Made by a program: the position numbers and the translations under genes
Part shown: positions 44,970 to 54,203 of the stretch, piece by piece
Numbering within the stretch: position 1 is the stretch's first letter
Layout of the letters: each line of letters opens with the position of its first letter
Notes under the pieces: generated by a model
What the model was told of the DNA's origin: nothing
Database searches by the model: none
What the model saw: only the letters and a program-made list of their open reading frames with translations
Assembly (NCBI GenBank): GCA_002104905.1
Contig: MCFE01000496.1
Span: 1 to 64,000, forward strand
Length of the DNA stretch: 64,000 nt
Direction of reading: 5' to 3'
Origin: Basidiobolus meristosporus CBS 931.73
Lineage: Eukaryota > Basidiobolomycota > Basidiobolomycetes > Basidiobolales > Basidiobolaceae

Positions 44970-47007
44970 TGTATTATTAAAGTTTGTAAGTCCATCTAAA
45001 TATTCATCTAACTTTGTCACTTAGATCATTATCTTCAAATCCTAGAGAATACTGACCAAGCTCCTTGTTGGGATTCACTTAGAATACTTTCACCAAAATA
45101 TCAGGTACCCAGAGCACAAAGATGCTGTAAGTTGTCTAAACAGCCCCAAACTTTGCACAAGTATTTTTGGGACCTTCCTAAGCCTATTCCACATGTTTGT
45201 TATGCCAAGACCATGTCAAAGTATCAATACCACTTTTACATTCAATATATCATTAAGTGAAAACCACATGATCTACATGTTCTCCCAATCACTTCCAATA
45301 TCTCCAAGACTCTTACAGCAGGGTATGAGCCCCAAGCTGTCACTCTGTGCAATGTTTACTACTGCTACTACTGGAAGTCTTCCCTCAACTGAAAAGTTGG
45401 ATGCATTTAACTACCAAGTGTTGAAGGTGAAGATGAAGATACTGCTACAAGAGAGAGGCCTTTGGAATCTTGTCATGGGAGAAGGATGCCCTCCTAAAAG
45501 TGTAGGAGAGGAAGCCTTGAAGTACCAGAAGTAAGAACAAAGTGTCTTTAACTGTTTTTGCCTTATTGTTAAAAACAGATTGCAAGTTCAATGCTCAAGA
45601 GCAAAAGCAGCAGTGAATGCCTGGAAAGTATTAGTAAACATCTACCAGTCCTATTCAGCTGCTAAGAAAATGTATCATAGACAAAAGCTCTTTACTACAA
45701 AGAAGCTGCCAGGAGAAGAAATGAAAAATCTAATTAGCAGAATACCCTGCTAGCAGTTGGATGGATTCTATGGGTGTACCAACTACTGATGTAAATTTGA
45801 TAGTTAACATGTTGAATAGCAAGCCAGACAGGTTTCAGGGCCTTGTATCAGCTCTAGAGTCTAGAACCAAAGATTTGACCTCAGATTACATATATAGAGG
45901 CTCCTGGATGAAGAATTAAAAAAATCATACACTCACAAGGAGGAAAAAGTAAATGCTTTGATAAGCAATGATAACCAGTGAAGAAGATACCCAAGACACT
46001 TCAAAGGCAATACCAACCTGTTTGCAACTACTGCTAAAGGAAAGGACACATATTAGACCGGGGCCTCAAAAAGAGAGATAGTCAGCAGAAAAAGCATGAA
46101 TATGAAAGTGCTGAAACAATTGAAGTTAAACTATTGGTATCTGCACTAAGTATGACCGCAAACAAGATTTCTCACATGTGGTATTTTGACTCTAGAGCAT
46201 TTCAACACATTATGCACCAGAAGGAACTTTTACCCAACATCCAGATATTCTAATTAAAAAGATTTGCATGGGTGATAATAGAATCCTTGATTTAGCTGGA
46301 GAGGGTACTTTCAATGTAAACCTTAGAAGTAGTGAAAGAAGCCATACACCTACCTTCAGAGAAATGCACTATGTATCAGAAGCAGCTAAGAATCTGCTAT
46401 TTCTAAGCAAGACCATAACAGTAGGATCCAGTTTCAGCTTTGCCAATGCTGGCTGCAGGATGATTGACAAAATGGTGCCAAAATTGCATTGGGCATCCAA
46501 AATCAGAATCTATACAAATTGACATATGTTTCATCATATCTGGAGGCCAATTCAAGTAACTTAAATGAGGAAACATCATTCCTTTGGTACAGGAGACTGA
46601 GACAAGTCAGTTTTGATTATTTGAGCAAAATGATCAAATATCAGCTAATATCTGGAGTAAAAACTGATTCCCCAGCAGGTTTCAAGCACTATAAGGCCTG
46701 CATATATGGGAGACAAGCCAGACAACTGTTCAAGAGCTCTGCATTAAACAAAACTAAGAAAAAACTAGATCTAGTTCACTCAGATTTGTGTGAGCTTATG
46801 CAAAATTTATCCTTAGAGAGGATGAAGTATTTTATCACATTTACAATTGATTATGCAACATACATATGGGTTGACCTCATGGGGAGAAAGGAGGAAGCTT
46901 TGTGTGGGTCAAGGAGTCTAGGGCCATGGGGGAGGGTGAAACTGGTGAAAAAATCAAGAAAATATGCTCTGACAATGGTAGAGAATAAACCTCAGAACTC
47001 CCTATGA
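44970..47007 (+). mobile_element. copia element, 5' half, degenerate
   Basis: LTR 44970-45320, PBS GGGTATGAGCCCC at 45321-45333, gag ATG at 45352 (STEKLDAFNYQVLKVKMKI) open to about 45534. Further gag-like sequence has many stops, then the protease (its core reads DSRA, so the DSGA active site is lost) near 46187, and a long open stretch 46489-47007 with a pre-integrase region (SFLWYRRLRQVSFDYLSKMI) and the start of integrase (KKKLDLVHSDLCELM, FITFTIDYATYIWV). It ends abruptly near 47007. RT and RNase H absent. Confidence 0.85.
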
Positions 47008-47160
47008 AAATAAATTGGTTCTGTGGGTGAATCTAATCCAGATTAGCTGTCAGAATCCCATCAGGAGACTGCTATAATACCAGCAGCTTGGAATTAATGA
47101 CCCTCAACACAATCTTCTGATGGGATTATAATGGCATATGGCTAATTTTACCATCATATA
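46998..47160 (+). repeat. Palindrome-containing repeat, copy 1 (MITE-like)
   Basis: Imperfect inverted arms AATCCCATCAGGAGA (47054-47068) and TCTTCTGATGGGATT (47113-47127). The surrounding 160 bp, including TCCCTATGAAAATAAATTGG and GAATCTAATCCAGATTAGC, recurs in reverse orientation at about 59060-59230. Confidence 0.6.
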
Positions 47161-48297
47161 AAGTTGAAAAACAATAAGTTGTTTGGGTGGTGTTTGGCCA
47201 GGGATTGCATGGCATTGCTGCAGTCTTTGTGTGCAATGCAACTATTGGAGAGGATCCAACCAGCCAGTACAACTAATTACCTCATATGGCAAAAAACTCA
47301 ACAGTGTTTTGAAAGCCTCAACACAAGCTTCCAATGGTATCATTATGGCAGTATAGTGGCCTGCAGCTAGTTCTGTATAATGCTACTGTACCAATATACC
47401 AAATGGTATTTCCTTTTTTTACCTCCTCTTGCACAATTAATATATTTCACTGTAGAATCACTCCTGCTTATTTGCTTACCCACTACTCCCTTGGGTATTT
47501 CACATATAGTTTGAGTCAAAAAAAATATGGACTCCTGCATACTAACCCCTACATATGTGCATACCTGCCACAATTGACACACTTCTATCACCTTAACTTT
47601 ACAGCTTTTTAGTGTGATACTTACAAAGTTGCCATATATCTTGTATTGCTGGTAACATATACATCTTGCAAACATTTGCTTGGCTGCCAGCACTTCTACC
47701 ATGAAAACCTCCTGAATATGTGCAACAACCTTTTTGATATATAGTCAATATATTCCTTCTCCCTGCTGGATTATAGCCCCCTGTTAGGTGCACTCTAGCT
47801 CTTTTTTGTGTGAAATCTGCATTGAATGGTGTAGAAATTAGCTTGTGACCAAAAGAAACCTGGCATACTCCGGTAGAGTCCTGCTAATAGAAATTAGTTG
47901 CTTGTTGCACCCAACCCAACTTTGCATTACTTAACTGATTACCCATGCATTGGGGCTCCTTAGCTTCTTACTACTTTAGGCATTGGTGTCTCCATGTGCA
48001 CATCTGTCCTCAGCATTTTCCAATTCTTCCTGGCTGTCCTCCATATGCCAGCTCATCACATCCATGATGCACTTGAAAGTAATATTCTTGATGAGATTAG
48101 GATATGGTAGTACCAGCTACTTGCCTTGTCTTCCTATCTCTCTACACATTGCTCTACAAGAGACTTCAAAAAGGGGAAGCCAGACCCAATATTCTCCAGA
48201 CACCAAGCCAGATAAAGTAGAAAGTAGATATGGTAGTGTCAGAGATCTACATGTTCAGCTTTATGTTTGCAATATAGCCGCTCAAACATGCTACAAA
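47161..48297. other. Repeat-island DNA, no recognisable gene
   Basis: Several frames of 60-110 codons on both strands, including a minus-strand frame over 47793-47367 with a CARGGKKRKY tail. None carries a motif I can name. Interrupted at 48298 by the gypsy element. Confidence 0.35.
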
Positions 48298-48818
48298 TGT
48301 TATGAATAGACACAAGGCAGGAGGAAAAGCTAGGCATGGCAGGAAAGGACTTAGGTGTGGACCTTCAGGGCAAGGCAGGATTCAAGGCAAGGCTGTTTAT
48401 TCAAGACCTGTGTTTATCAGACTGAGGAATGCTTAAGGGGGGATAGGACTATAAATACTTTTTGGCTATACTGATGCCGAGAGATATTAGCTAATACTAA
48501 TGGGGTTGTGGGGTGAGGCACAGCAATGGCACTGGGGATAATGACATAGATGACACGGCACTGAGACAGGATGGGGAAATGGATTGGGTCACCTGATCAT
48601 GTGACTAAGTCATGTAACCTGGTATTTCCATATATGGTACTGGACTATGAAAAATACAATGGAAAGCTTCCATGGAATGTTCCATTGTGTAACAATGGTT
48701 TGGAATGGTCAGGAACTTTCTGGAAGGTGGTAGAAGGTTCCAGAAGGAATCTCTTAGAAATTGAGCTAGGAAGCTGAAACTTGGCATGGGTGTTCATGGT
48801 TGTCATGTGATCATGATA
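48298..48818 (-). repeat. Chromovirus 3' LTR, 521 bp
   Basis: On the plus strand it opens TGTTATGAATAGAC; its other end is TCATGATA, where the matching LTR has TCATGACA, so one terminal base has mutated. In the sense (minus) direction it contains the TATA-like box TATTTATAG at 48457-48449, and about 30 nt downstream the predicted start of R, AGTCTGATAAA (48423-48413). Confidence 0.97.
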
Positions 48819-48833
48819 CTATTCTCCTCTTCC
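48819..48833 (-). promoter_or_regulatory. Polypurine tract of the chromovirus
   Basis: Sense GGAAGAGGAGAATAG directly abuts the 3' LTR. It is the expected primer for plus-strand DNA synthesis. Confidence 0.85.
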
Positions 48834-49370
48834 AGGCAAAGCTCTGTTTCCCTGTGGGGCAGGTTTTGCAGGATATTGTTGGTGGAACTGGGTGACTAGT
48901 TCTTGACAATTAGTGAGATGGGTAGCTGGTTCCCATGTTTGGTCACTAGGATCATAACCATTCCAGTCTACTAAGTAGTACAGCTTTGACCGGATATACT
49001 TGGAGTCTAGAATCTGTTTAACTTCAAATTCTTGATGTTGGTCAACCTGGATGGCTTGGGGCTTTGCTTCTTGCCGGTTTGGCAATGTGTTCCTACAATG
49101 CGGCTCCAGGAGGGAAACATGGAAAGTATCATGGATTTTCATACTTGCTGGTAACTGTAGCTGATATACTATAGGGCTAAGCTTCTTCTTGATCTTGAAG
49201 GGACCAAGTTTCTTGAAATCCAACTTGTCACAAGGGCGGTTGGTGCTGATGTTTCTTCTGAGCAGCCATACAAAATCTCCTTCATTAAGATCAGGGCTGG
49301 GATGCCGTTTTAGATTGGCAAATTTCTTGTAGCTTTCCTGAGCTAAGGATAGTTCTTCCTTGAGGGTATC
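48819..49370 (-). pseudogene. Chromovirus Pol C-terminus with chromodomain, out of frame
   Basis: The frame that continues Pol is open from about 49370 to the TAG at 48821-48819. It has the linker GDFVWLLRRNIST, the GPY/F-like KLGPFKIKKKLSPIVYQLQL, VSLLEPHC, and a chromodomain (ILDSKYIRSKLYYLVDWNGY, QTWEPATHLTNCQELV) with the aromatic residues that form a histone-methyllysine cage. Chromodomains steer integration to heterochromatin in this clade. It is one nucleotide out of frame with the rest of Pol. Its stop codon overlaps the polypurine tract. Confidence 0.9.
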
Positions 49371-52300
49371 TGGATGTCCTGGATTGCTTGGGCATGTTCA
49401 GCTGCGTGTGGGCTCATTGGGTTTGTTGGAATCTGGATATCAAACTGAGGGTTGAATCCATAGTTTGCATAGAATGGTGTAAAACCGGTTGCACTATGGC
49501 TTGAGTTGTTGTAGGCAAACTCAGCAACAGGGAGTAGATCAACCCAATTGTCTTGCTGGTAATTGATATAGCACCGGAGGTATTGCTCTAGAATCTGGTT
49601 GATTCTTTCAGTCTGGCCATCAGACTGTGGATGGAAGGCAGTAGAGAGCTTGACTTGAACACCAAGGTATTGCATGAAGTGTTTCCAAAACTTGGACACA
49701 AACTGTGGGCCTCTATCTGACACAATATCACTGGGGATACCATGAAGGCGGAAAATATTCTTCAGGACTAAAGCAGCAGTTTCTTTTGCATCAGTGTTCT
49801 TACAGCAAGGGATAAAGTGAGCCATCTTGGTCAGCCGGTGAGCCACTACAAGTATAGCATTGAAGCCACATGACTCAGGGAGGTCAGTAATGAAGTCCAT
49901 AGATATAGATCTCCATTGGTGTTCTGGGATAGGCAAGGGCTGAAGAAGTCCATAGGGCTGGTGTCTGGCTGGTTTTGCACGGTTGCAAATATCACAAGTC
50001 AGAATGTACTCTTTGATAAGAGTTATCATTATAGGCCACCAGAAATCTCTTTTGATAGCATTCAAGGTTTTGGCAGTACCAAAGTGGCCTGCAGCCATTG
50101 AATCATGCCGAGACTTAATGATGTCTAGCTGGGTGGCAAGGTCTGGGACATAGAGCTGCTGCTTGTGGTAGATGAGGTTGTTTACCAAATGCAGGTTCTG
50201 GATGTTTGGGAACTTGGGAGGGGGCCCAATTGGGGATTCCAGATATTTCTTCACAGTGTTGGAAGTCATATCAGAGGCTTGGGCTTCTGATATCCTTACT
50301 AGGAATGAAGGGATGACAAGACTTGAGGACTGGGTGGCAAGAATCTCAAAATGTTTCTTGCTCAGCAATGGGTGTTCCATTTGCCAACAGGCATCATCTC
50401 CCTCTTCCAGGGCATATTCCTTTTTTCTGGACAGGGCATCAGGCTTTCCTTGTTTTGCACCAGGTCTATAGGTGATAGTAAAGTCAAAGCTGGACAGGAA
50501 AAGTGACCATCTGGCTTGTCTCTGGTTTAGTACTTTGGAAGTTGCAAAGTACTCAAGGTTCTTATGGTCACAGAAGACTTTGATTTTGTGTTTTGCACCG
50601 TCCAGGTAGTGTCTCCATTGCTCAAAGGCTACAATGATGGCAAGCAACTTCTTATCATAGATATCATAGTTGATCTCTGCAGGGGAAAACTTGCAAGAGT
50701 AGAATGCAATGGGGTGCAACACATTGTCCTCATCATACTGGGAGAGTATGGCACCAAGGGCAAAATCAGAAGCATCAGTCTCCACTATGAATTGCTTCTC
50801 AAGGTCAGGGTGGGCAAGTAGAGGGGCCTTCAGGAAAGATTTCTTGAGTTGGTTGAATGAGCTGGATTGCTCCTCGTTCCAGGCAAAAGGTGTGTTCTTC
50901 TGGGTAAGCTTTGTCAGAGGGGTAACTATCTTGGAGTAGTTGGCTATGAACCTGCAATAGAAGTTGGCAAATCCCAGGAAGGATTGTACTTCCTTGACTG
51001 AGCTTAGAGTTTTCCAGGACTGGACTGAGTCAACTTTCTTTGGGTCCATTCTTGTTCCCTCAGGGCTGATGAGGTAACCAAGAAATTCCACTTCTCTCTG
51101 GTCAAATTCACACTTCTCTAGCTTGGCATAGAGACCGGCAGAGTCTAGTTTTCTCAATACTTTCTTGACATGTTCATCATGTTCATCTTGGCTCTTGGAG
51201 TATATGAGAATATCATCAAGGTAGATTACCACAAACTGGTCAAGGTATTCACGGAATATGTCATTCATGAGGTGTTGAAACACAGCAGGGGCATTGGTGA
51301 GGCCAAATGGCATTACTTTGTACTCAAAGTGACCATATCTTGTGCAAAAGGCAGTTTTCCATTCATCACCAGGCTTGATTCTGACAAGATTGTAAGCTCC
51401 TCTCAAGTCTATCTTGGTGAAGACTTGGGCAGCAGATAGCTGATCCAACAGTTTGTTGATCAGGGGCAGGGGGTAGCGGTTCTTGACTGTGATCTTATTC
51501 AAAGCACGGTAGTCCACACACATTCTGAGGGTGCCATCCTTCTTCTTGACAAAGAGGATTGGGGCTCCAGCAGGTGATTTGGAGTGCTGAATAAAACCCT
51601 TCTGGAGGTTTTCTTGAATATAACCATGGAGTTCTTTCAACTCTGGCTGGGAGAGGTTATATATTGGGCCAAATGGAGGGACTTTTCCATCTTCAAGGTC
51701 AATAGGGCAGTCATAAGGCCAATGGTCAGGGAGGAGTTCTGCTTTCTTCTTGTCAAAGACATGGGCAAACTCTTGGTACTTGGCTGGTATAGTTGCTGAG
51801 GGGGCTCCTTCAGCTGGCAAGGTATCTTGGGCTGTTGAACTGTTGGCAACCGTCTTTTCACGGTTATCAGGGTCTAGAGATTTCATGGAGTTGACTTGGT
51901 GGGATCTGGTGAATGACAGGATCTTGGATTTCCAATCAATACTTGGATTGTGGTAGCTCAACCATGAGCTTCCAAGCACAATAGGATAGTGTGGTGAGTT
52001 GATGATGTTGAAGGCGATTCTTTCTTGGTGGGCAGTACTGGACAGCTGGAGTAAGCATGTTTCATGGGTAACGGCACCAGAGGAGAGTGATCTTCCATCA
52101 ATAACTTCTACTTGGACTGGACAGGATTTCAAGGTAACAGGAATAGAGTGCTTCTGGACAAAGGCTTGGTCAATGAAACAGGATGAAGCACCGGAATCAA
52201 TCAGGGCTAGGGCTGGGACAGGACCAGAGTCAGGGATCTGGATTTTGACAGGCATTCTCAAGGACTGGATAGATTTTGTGGCAAAGGAAGATTCTTGGAT

Positions 52301-52378
52301 ATGCTGGATTTTCATGGGTGGGTCCAGTTGCAAGCCTGTCAGTGCAACTGGACATTGGAGTTTCCCGGCAGATCTGGA
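49343..52378 (-). CDS. pol: Chromovirus Pol: protease, RT, RNase H, integrase
   Basis: Frame open from 52378 to a stop at 49343, reached by -1 frameshift from gag. Domains in order: aspartic protease LALIDSGASS (about residue 46 counted from base 52333), reverse transcriptase (KKKDGTLRMCVDYRALNKIT, catalytic FVVIYLDDILIYSK, LGYLISPEGTRMDPKK), RNase H (FIVETDASDFALGAILSQ, CDHKNLEYF), integrase with an HHCC zinc site (GHFGTAKTLNAIKRDFWW, LTCDICNRAKP) and DDE residues (SMDFITDLPES, DIVSDRGPQFVSKFW, FHPQSDGQTERINQ), then GPY-type start. The frame ends prematurely at 49343 because of a 1-nt shift near 49370. Confidence 0.93.
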   Translation of the reverse strand, partial: SRSAGKLQCPVALTGLQLDPPMKIQHIQESSFATKSIQSLRMPVKIQIPDSGPVPALALIDSGASSCFIDQAFVQKHSIPVTLKSCPVQVEVIDGRSLSSGAVTHETCLLQLSSTAHQERIAFNIINSPHYPIVLGSSWLSYHNPSIDWKSKILSFTRSHQVNSMKSLDPDNREKTVANSSTAQDTLPAEGAPSATIPAKYQEFAHVFDKKKAELLPDHWPYDCPIDLEDGKVPPFGPIYNLSQPELKELHGYIQENLQKGFIQHSKSPAGAPILFVKKKDGTLRMCVDYRALNKITVKNRYPLPLINKLLDQLSAAQVFTKIDLRGAYNLVRIKPGDEWKTAFCTRYGHFEYKVMPFGLTNAPAVFQHLMNDIFREYLDQFVVIYLDDILIYSKSQDEHDEHVKKVLRKLDSAGLYAKLEKCEFDQREVEFLGYLISPEGTRMDPKKVDSVQSWKTLSSVKEVQSFLGFANFYCRFIANYSKIVTPLTKLTQKNTPFAWNEEQSSSFNQLKKSFLKAPLLAHPDLEKQFIVETDASDFALGAILSQYDEDNVLHPIAFYSCKFSPAEINYDIYDKKLLAIIVAFEQWRHYLDGAKHKIKVFCDHKNLEYFATSKVLNQRQARWSLFLSSFDFTITYRPGAKQGKPDALSRKKEYALEEGDDACWQMEHPLLSKKHFEILATQSSSLVIPSFLVRISEAQASDMTSNTVKKYLESPIGPPPKFPNIQNLHLVNNLIYHKQQLYVPDLATQLDIIKSRHDSMAAGHFGTAKTLNAIKRDFWWPIMITLIKEYILTCDICNRAKPARHQPYGLLQPLPIPEHQWRSISMDFITDLPESCGFNAILVVAHRLTKMAHFIPCCKNTDAKETAALVLKNIFRLHGIPSDIVSDRGPQFVSKFWKHFMQYLGVQVKLSTAFHPQSDGQTERINQILEQYLRCYINYQQDNWVDLLPVAEFAYNNSSHSATGFTPFYANYGFNPQFDIQIPTNPMSPHAAEHAQAIQDIQIPSRKNYP
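52322..52366 (-). promoter_or_regulatory. -1 programmed ribosomal frameshift signal (gag-pol)
   Basis: Sense order: slippery heptamer G GGA AAC (52366-52360, read in the gag frame as GGA AAC), a 6-nt spacer TCCAAT (52359-52354), stem arm GTCCAGTTGCA (52353-52343), a 10-nt loop (52342-52333) holding the gag TGA, and the perfectly complementary arm TGCAACTGGAC (52332-52322). The pol frame is exactly -1 relative to gag and is open from 52378, upstream of the slip site. No ATG starts pol in the overlap. Confidence 0.88.
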
Positions 52379-53271
52379 TCAGGTTGGTTGCTGGAGGACT
52401 GCATCAGCTTGAAGCTGGACTTCTTGTTGGGGCAGGACTTGGCAAAGTGACCTGGTTGGCCACAGTATAGACAGAGGTTGGCTTGTTGACGTCTGGACTT
52501 TTCACTCTTTGATAGTTTCTTGTATTTGGCACTATCAATCTGCATAGGATCTTCTGGAGTGACTTGGGGAGCAGGAGGAGCTGGGACTGCAACAGGAATG
52601 TGTCTTTGACAATTCTTTTGCTTCTTCTGAAATACTCTGTTATCACACTGGATTGCTTGGTGCATAGCTTCAACCAATGTATTTGGATCTGGGAGTGTGA
52701 GTAGCAGATCACAAACTTCATCATTAAGGCAATCTTGAAATTGGCTTATCAAGGCTGCTTGACCCCAGGAGCTGTGGTCACTGGAGAGTTGTTGGAATTC
52801 TGAGGCATAGACTGATGCTGGTTTGTTCCCTTGTTTGAGGGTCTTGATCTTGTTGGCAGCAGTTCTGGCTTGGTCAAGGTTACCAAATGTTAGCTCCATT
52901 TCAGTGAGAAAGGCTTGGTAGTCTCTGAGGAGGGGAGAGTTGGTCTCCACTAATGGGGAGAACCACTTGAGAGCTGTACCAGTAAGCAGGTTGGAGATGA
53001 AACCAACTTTGGCCTGGTCAGTGGGGTACCGGTTGGGCTGGAGTGCAAGATTGCTCTTCACCATGTTGATGAAGCCACGGAATTCATTCTGAGAGCCATT
53101 GAACTTGGTAGCAGGAGTATACTTGGGTTCTTGGTAGACTGGGACATGGCTAGTTTGCTGGGCACTTTGGTTCTGGAACTGAGCAAGAGTGTTTCTGAGG
53201 TCTACATGGTCTTGCTGCAGTTGGGTAAAGGCAGCCATGAGCTGGGCAAAGTTCAGCTCTAGGTTGGACAT
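52339..53271 (-). CDS. gag: Chromovirus Gag
   Basis: ATG at 53271, stop TGA at 52341-52339, 310 aa. The capsid-like region has FNGSQNEFRGFINMV, ALKWFSPLVE and ADQARTAANKIKTLKQ-type segments of the retrotransposon gag family (Retrotrans_gag fold). A nucleocapsid zinc knuckle C-x2-C-x4-H-x4-C (LYCGQPGHFAKSC) stands near residue 275, preceded by a basic stretch. It forms the virus-like particle and packages RNA. Codon frame is intact. The last codons overlap the pol frame and carry the frameshift signal, and the stop codon lies in the hairpin loop. Confidence 0.93.
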   Translation of the reverse strand: MSNLELNFAQLMAAFTQLQQDHVDLRNTLAQFQNQSAQQTSHVPVYQEPKYTPATKFNGSQNEFRGFINMVKSNLALQPNRYPTDQAKVGFISNLLTGTALKWFSPLVETNSPLLRDYQAFLTEMELTFGNLDQARTAANKIKTLKQGNKPASVYASEFQQLSSDHSSWGQAALISQFQDCLNDEVCDLLLTLPDPNTLVEAMHQAIQCDNRVFQKKQKNCQRHIPVAVPAPPAPQVTPEDPMQIDSAKYKKLSKSEKSRRQQANLCLYCGQPGHFAKSCPNKKSSFKLMQSSSNQPDPDLPGNSNVQLH

Positions 53272-53664
53272 GGTAGCAGAGGAAGGCGGATGAACTTGCA
53301 AGGAATACTGGAATATGCTAAACTAGGTTGTGGGTTTGTAAAGCCACTAGTATGTCAAGAATACAACTATTGAGCCACAATCCCCAACTTAAATAAGTTA
53401 GCGTCACTTCAGAAGGTACTGGTTTCAACATCCTTTGATAGAGTATTGTACTAAAGCTTCCAGTACTGTAACAACTGTAAACTCCACCAGCAGGGTAATA
53501 AAGTGAATGCAGCTTTGACCAATAGTTTTACAAAGATAAAGTATCTTTGCCTTTATAGGACAAGACTAGGGAAAGATGATGGGTGATACTTACGGTGAGT
53601 ATTCCTTTTACAAGTTTTCTTCAAACTTTGAGCAGAAGGCAGGGATCCACAGGTAAGTCAGGAG

Positions 53665-53675
53665 AGTCTGATAAA
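53665..53675 (-). promoter_or_regulatory. Self-complementary primer-binding site
   Basis: Sense strand TTTATCAGACT begins two bases inside the 5' LTR. It is the exact reverse complement of AGTCTGATAAA in the LTR (53803-53793), which lies 26-34 nt downstream of the TATA box, where the transcript should begin. This is the arrangement of the Tf1/sushi group, whose first 11 nt of mRNA fold back as primer. It does not start TGG, so a normal tRNA 3' end does not fit. Confidence 0.85.
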
Positions 53676-53677
53676 AC

Positions 53678-54198
53678 TGTTATGAATAGACACAAGGCAG
53701 GAGGAAAAGCTAGGCACGGCAGGAAAGGACTTAGGTGCAGACCTTCAGGGCAAGGCAGGATTCAAGGCAAGGCTGTTTATTCAAGACCTGTGTTTATCAG
53801 ACTGAGGAATGCTTAAGGGGGGATAGGACTATATATACTTTTTGGCTATACTGATGCCAAGAGATATTAGCTAATACTAATGGGGTTGCGGGGTGAGGCA
53901 CAGCAATGGCACTGGGGATAATGACATAGATGACACGGCACTGAGACAGGATGGGGAAATGGATTGGGTCACCTGATCACGTGACTAAGTCATGTGACGT
54001 GGTATTTCCATATATGGTACTGGACTATGAAAAATACAATGGAAAGCTTCCATGGAATGTTCCATTGTGTAACAATGGTTTGGAATGGTCAGGAACTTTC
54101 TGGAAGGTGGTAGAAGGTTCCAGAAGGAATCTCTTAGAAATTGAGCTAGGAAGCTGAAACTTGGCATGGGTGTTCATGGTTGTCATGTGATCATGACA
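53678..54198 (-). repeat. Chromovirus 5' LTR, 521 bp
   Basis: Same length as the 3' LTR. In sense direction it starts TGTCATGATCA and ends ACA. It holds the promoter: TATATATAG at 53837-53829, then the predicted transcript start AGTCTGATAAA at 53803-53793. Confidence 0.97.
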
Positions 54199-54203
54199 AC
54201 AAA

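Larger units (their letters stand above)
48298..54198 (-). mobile_element. Ty3/gypsy chromovirus, nearly intact, 5901 bp
   Basis: Two 521-bp LTRs (48298-48818 and 53678-54198) flank gag and pol on the minus strand. A 5-bp target duplication ACAAA lies at 48293-48297 and 54199-54203. Order: 5' LTR, PBS (53665-53675), Gag with a zinc knuckle, -1 frameshift signal (52322-52366), Pol with protease, RT, RNase H, integrase, a C-terminal chromodomain, polypurine tract (48819-48833), 3' LTR. LTRs differ at about 10 positions (98 percent identity), so the insertion is fairly young. A 1-nt frameshift near 49370 cuts off the chromodomain, so this copy is probably inactive on its own. Confidence 0.97.

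Noticed and set aside
44733-45020. 95-codon minus-strand frame
   Set aside because: Starts inside antisense LTR sequence and crosses the insertion junction at 44970, so it is a chance fusion.
52315-52333. Independent start codon for pol (TTG at 52333 or ATG at 52315)
   Set aside because: TTG is not a normal eukaryotic start, and the pol frame is open upstream over the slip site; the -1 frameshift signal explains the arrangement better.
48571-54157. Pair of identical 68-codon frames at 48571 and 53951
   Set aside because: They are within the two LTRs of the chromovirus; their identity reflects the LTRs, not a gene family.
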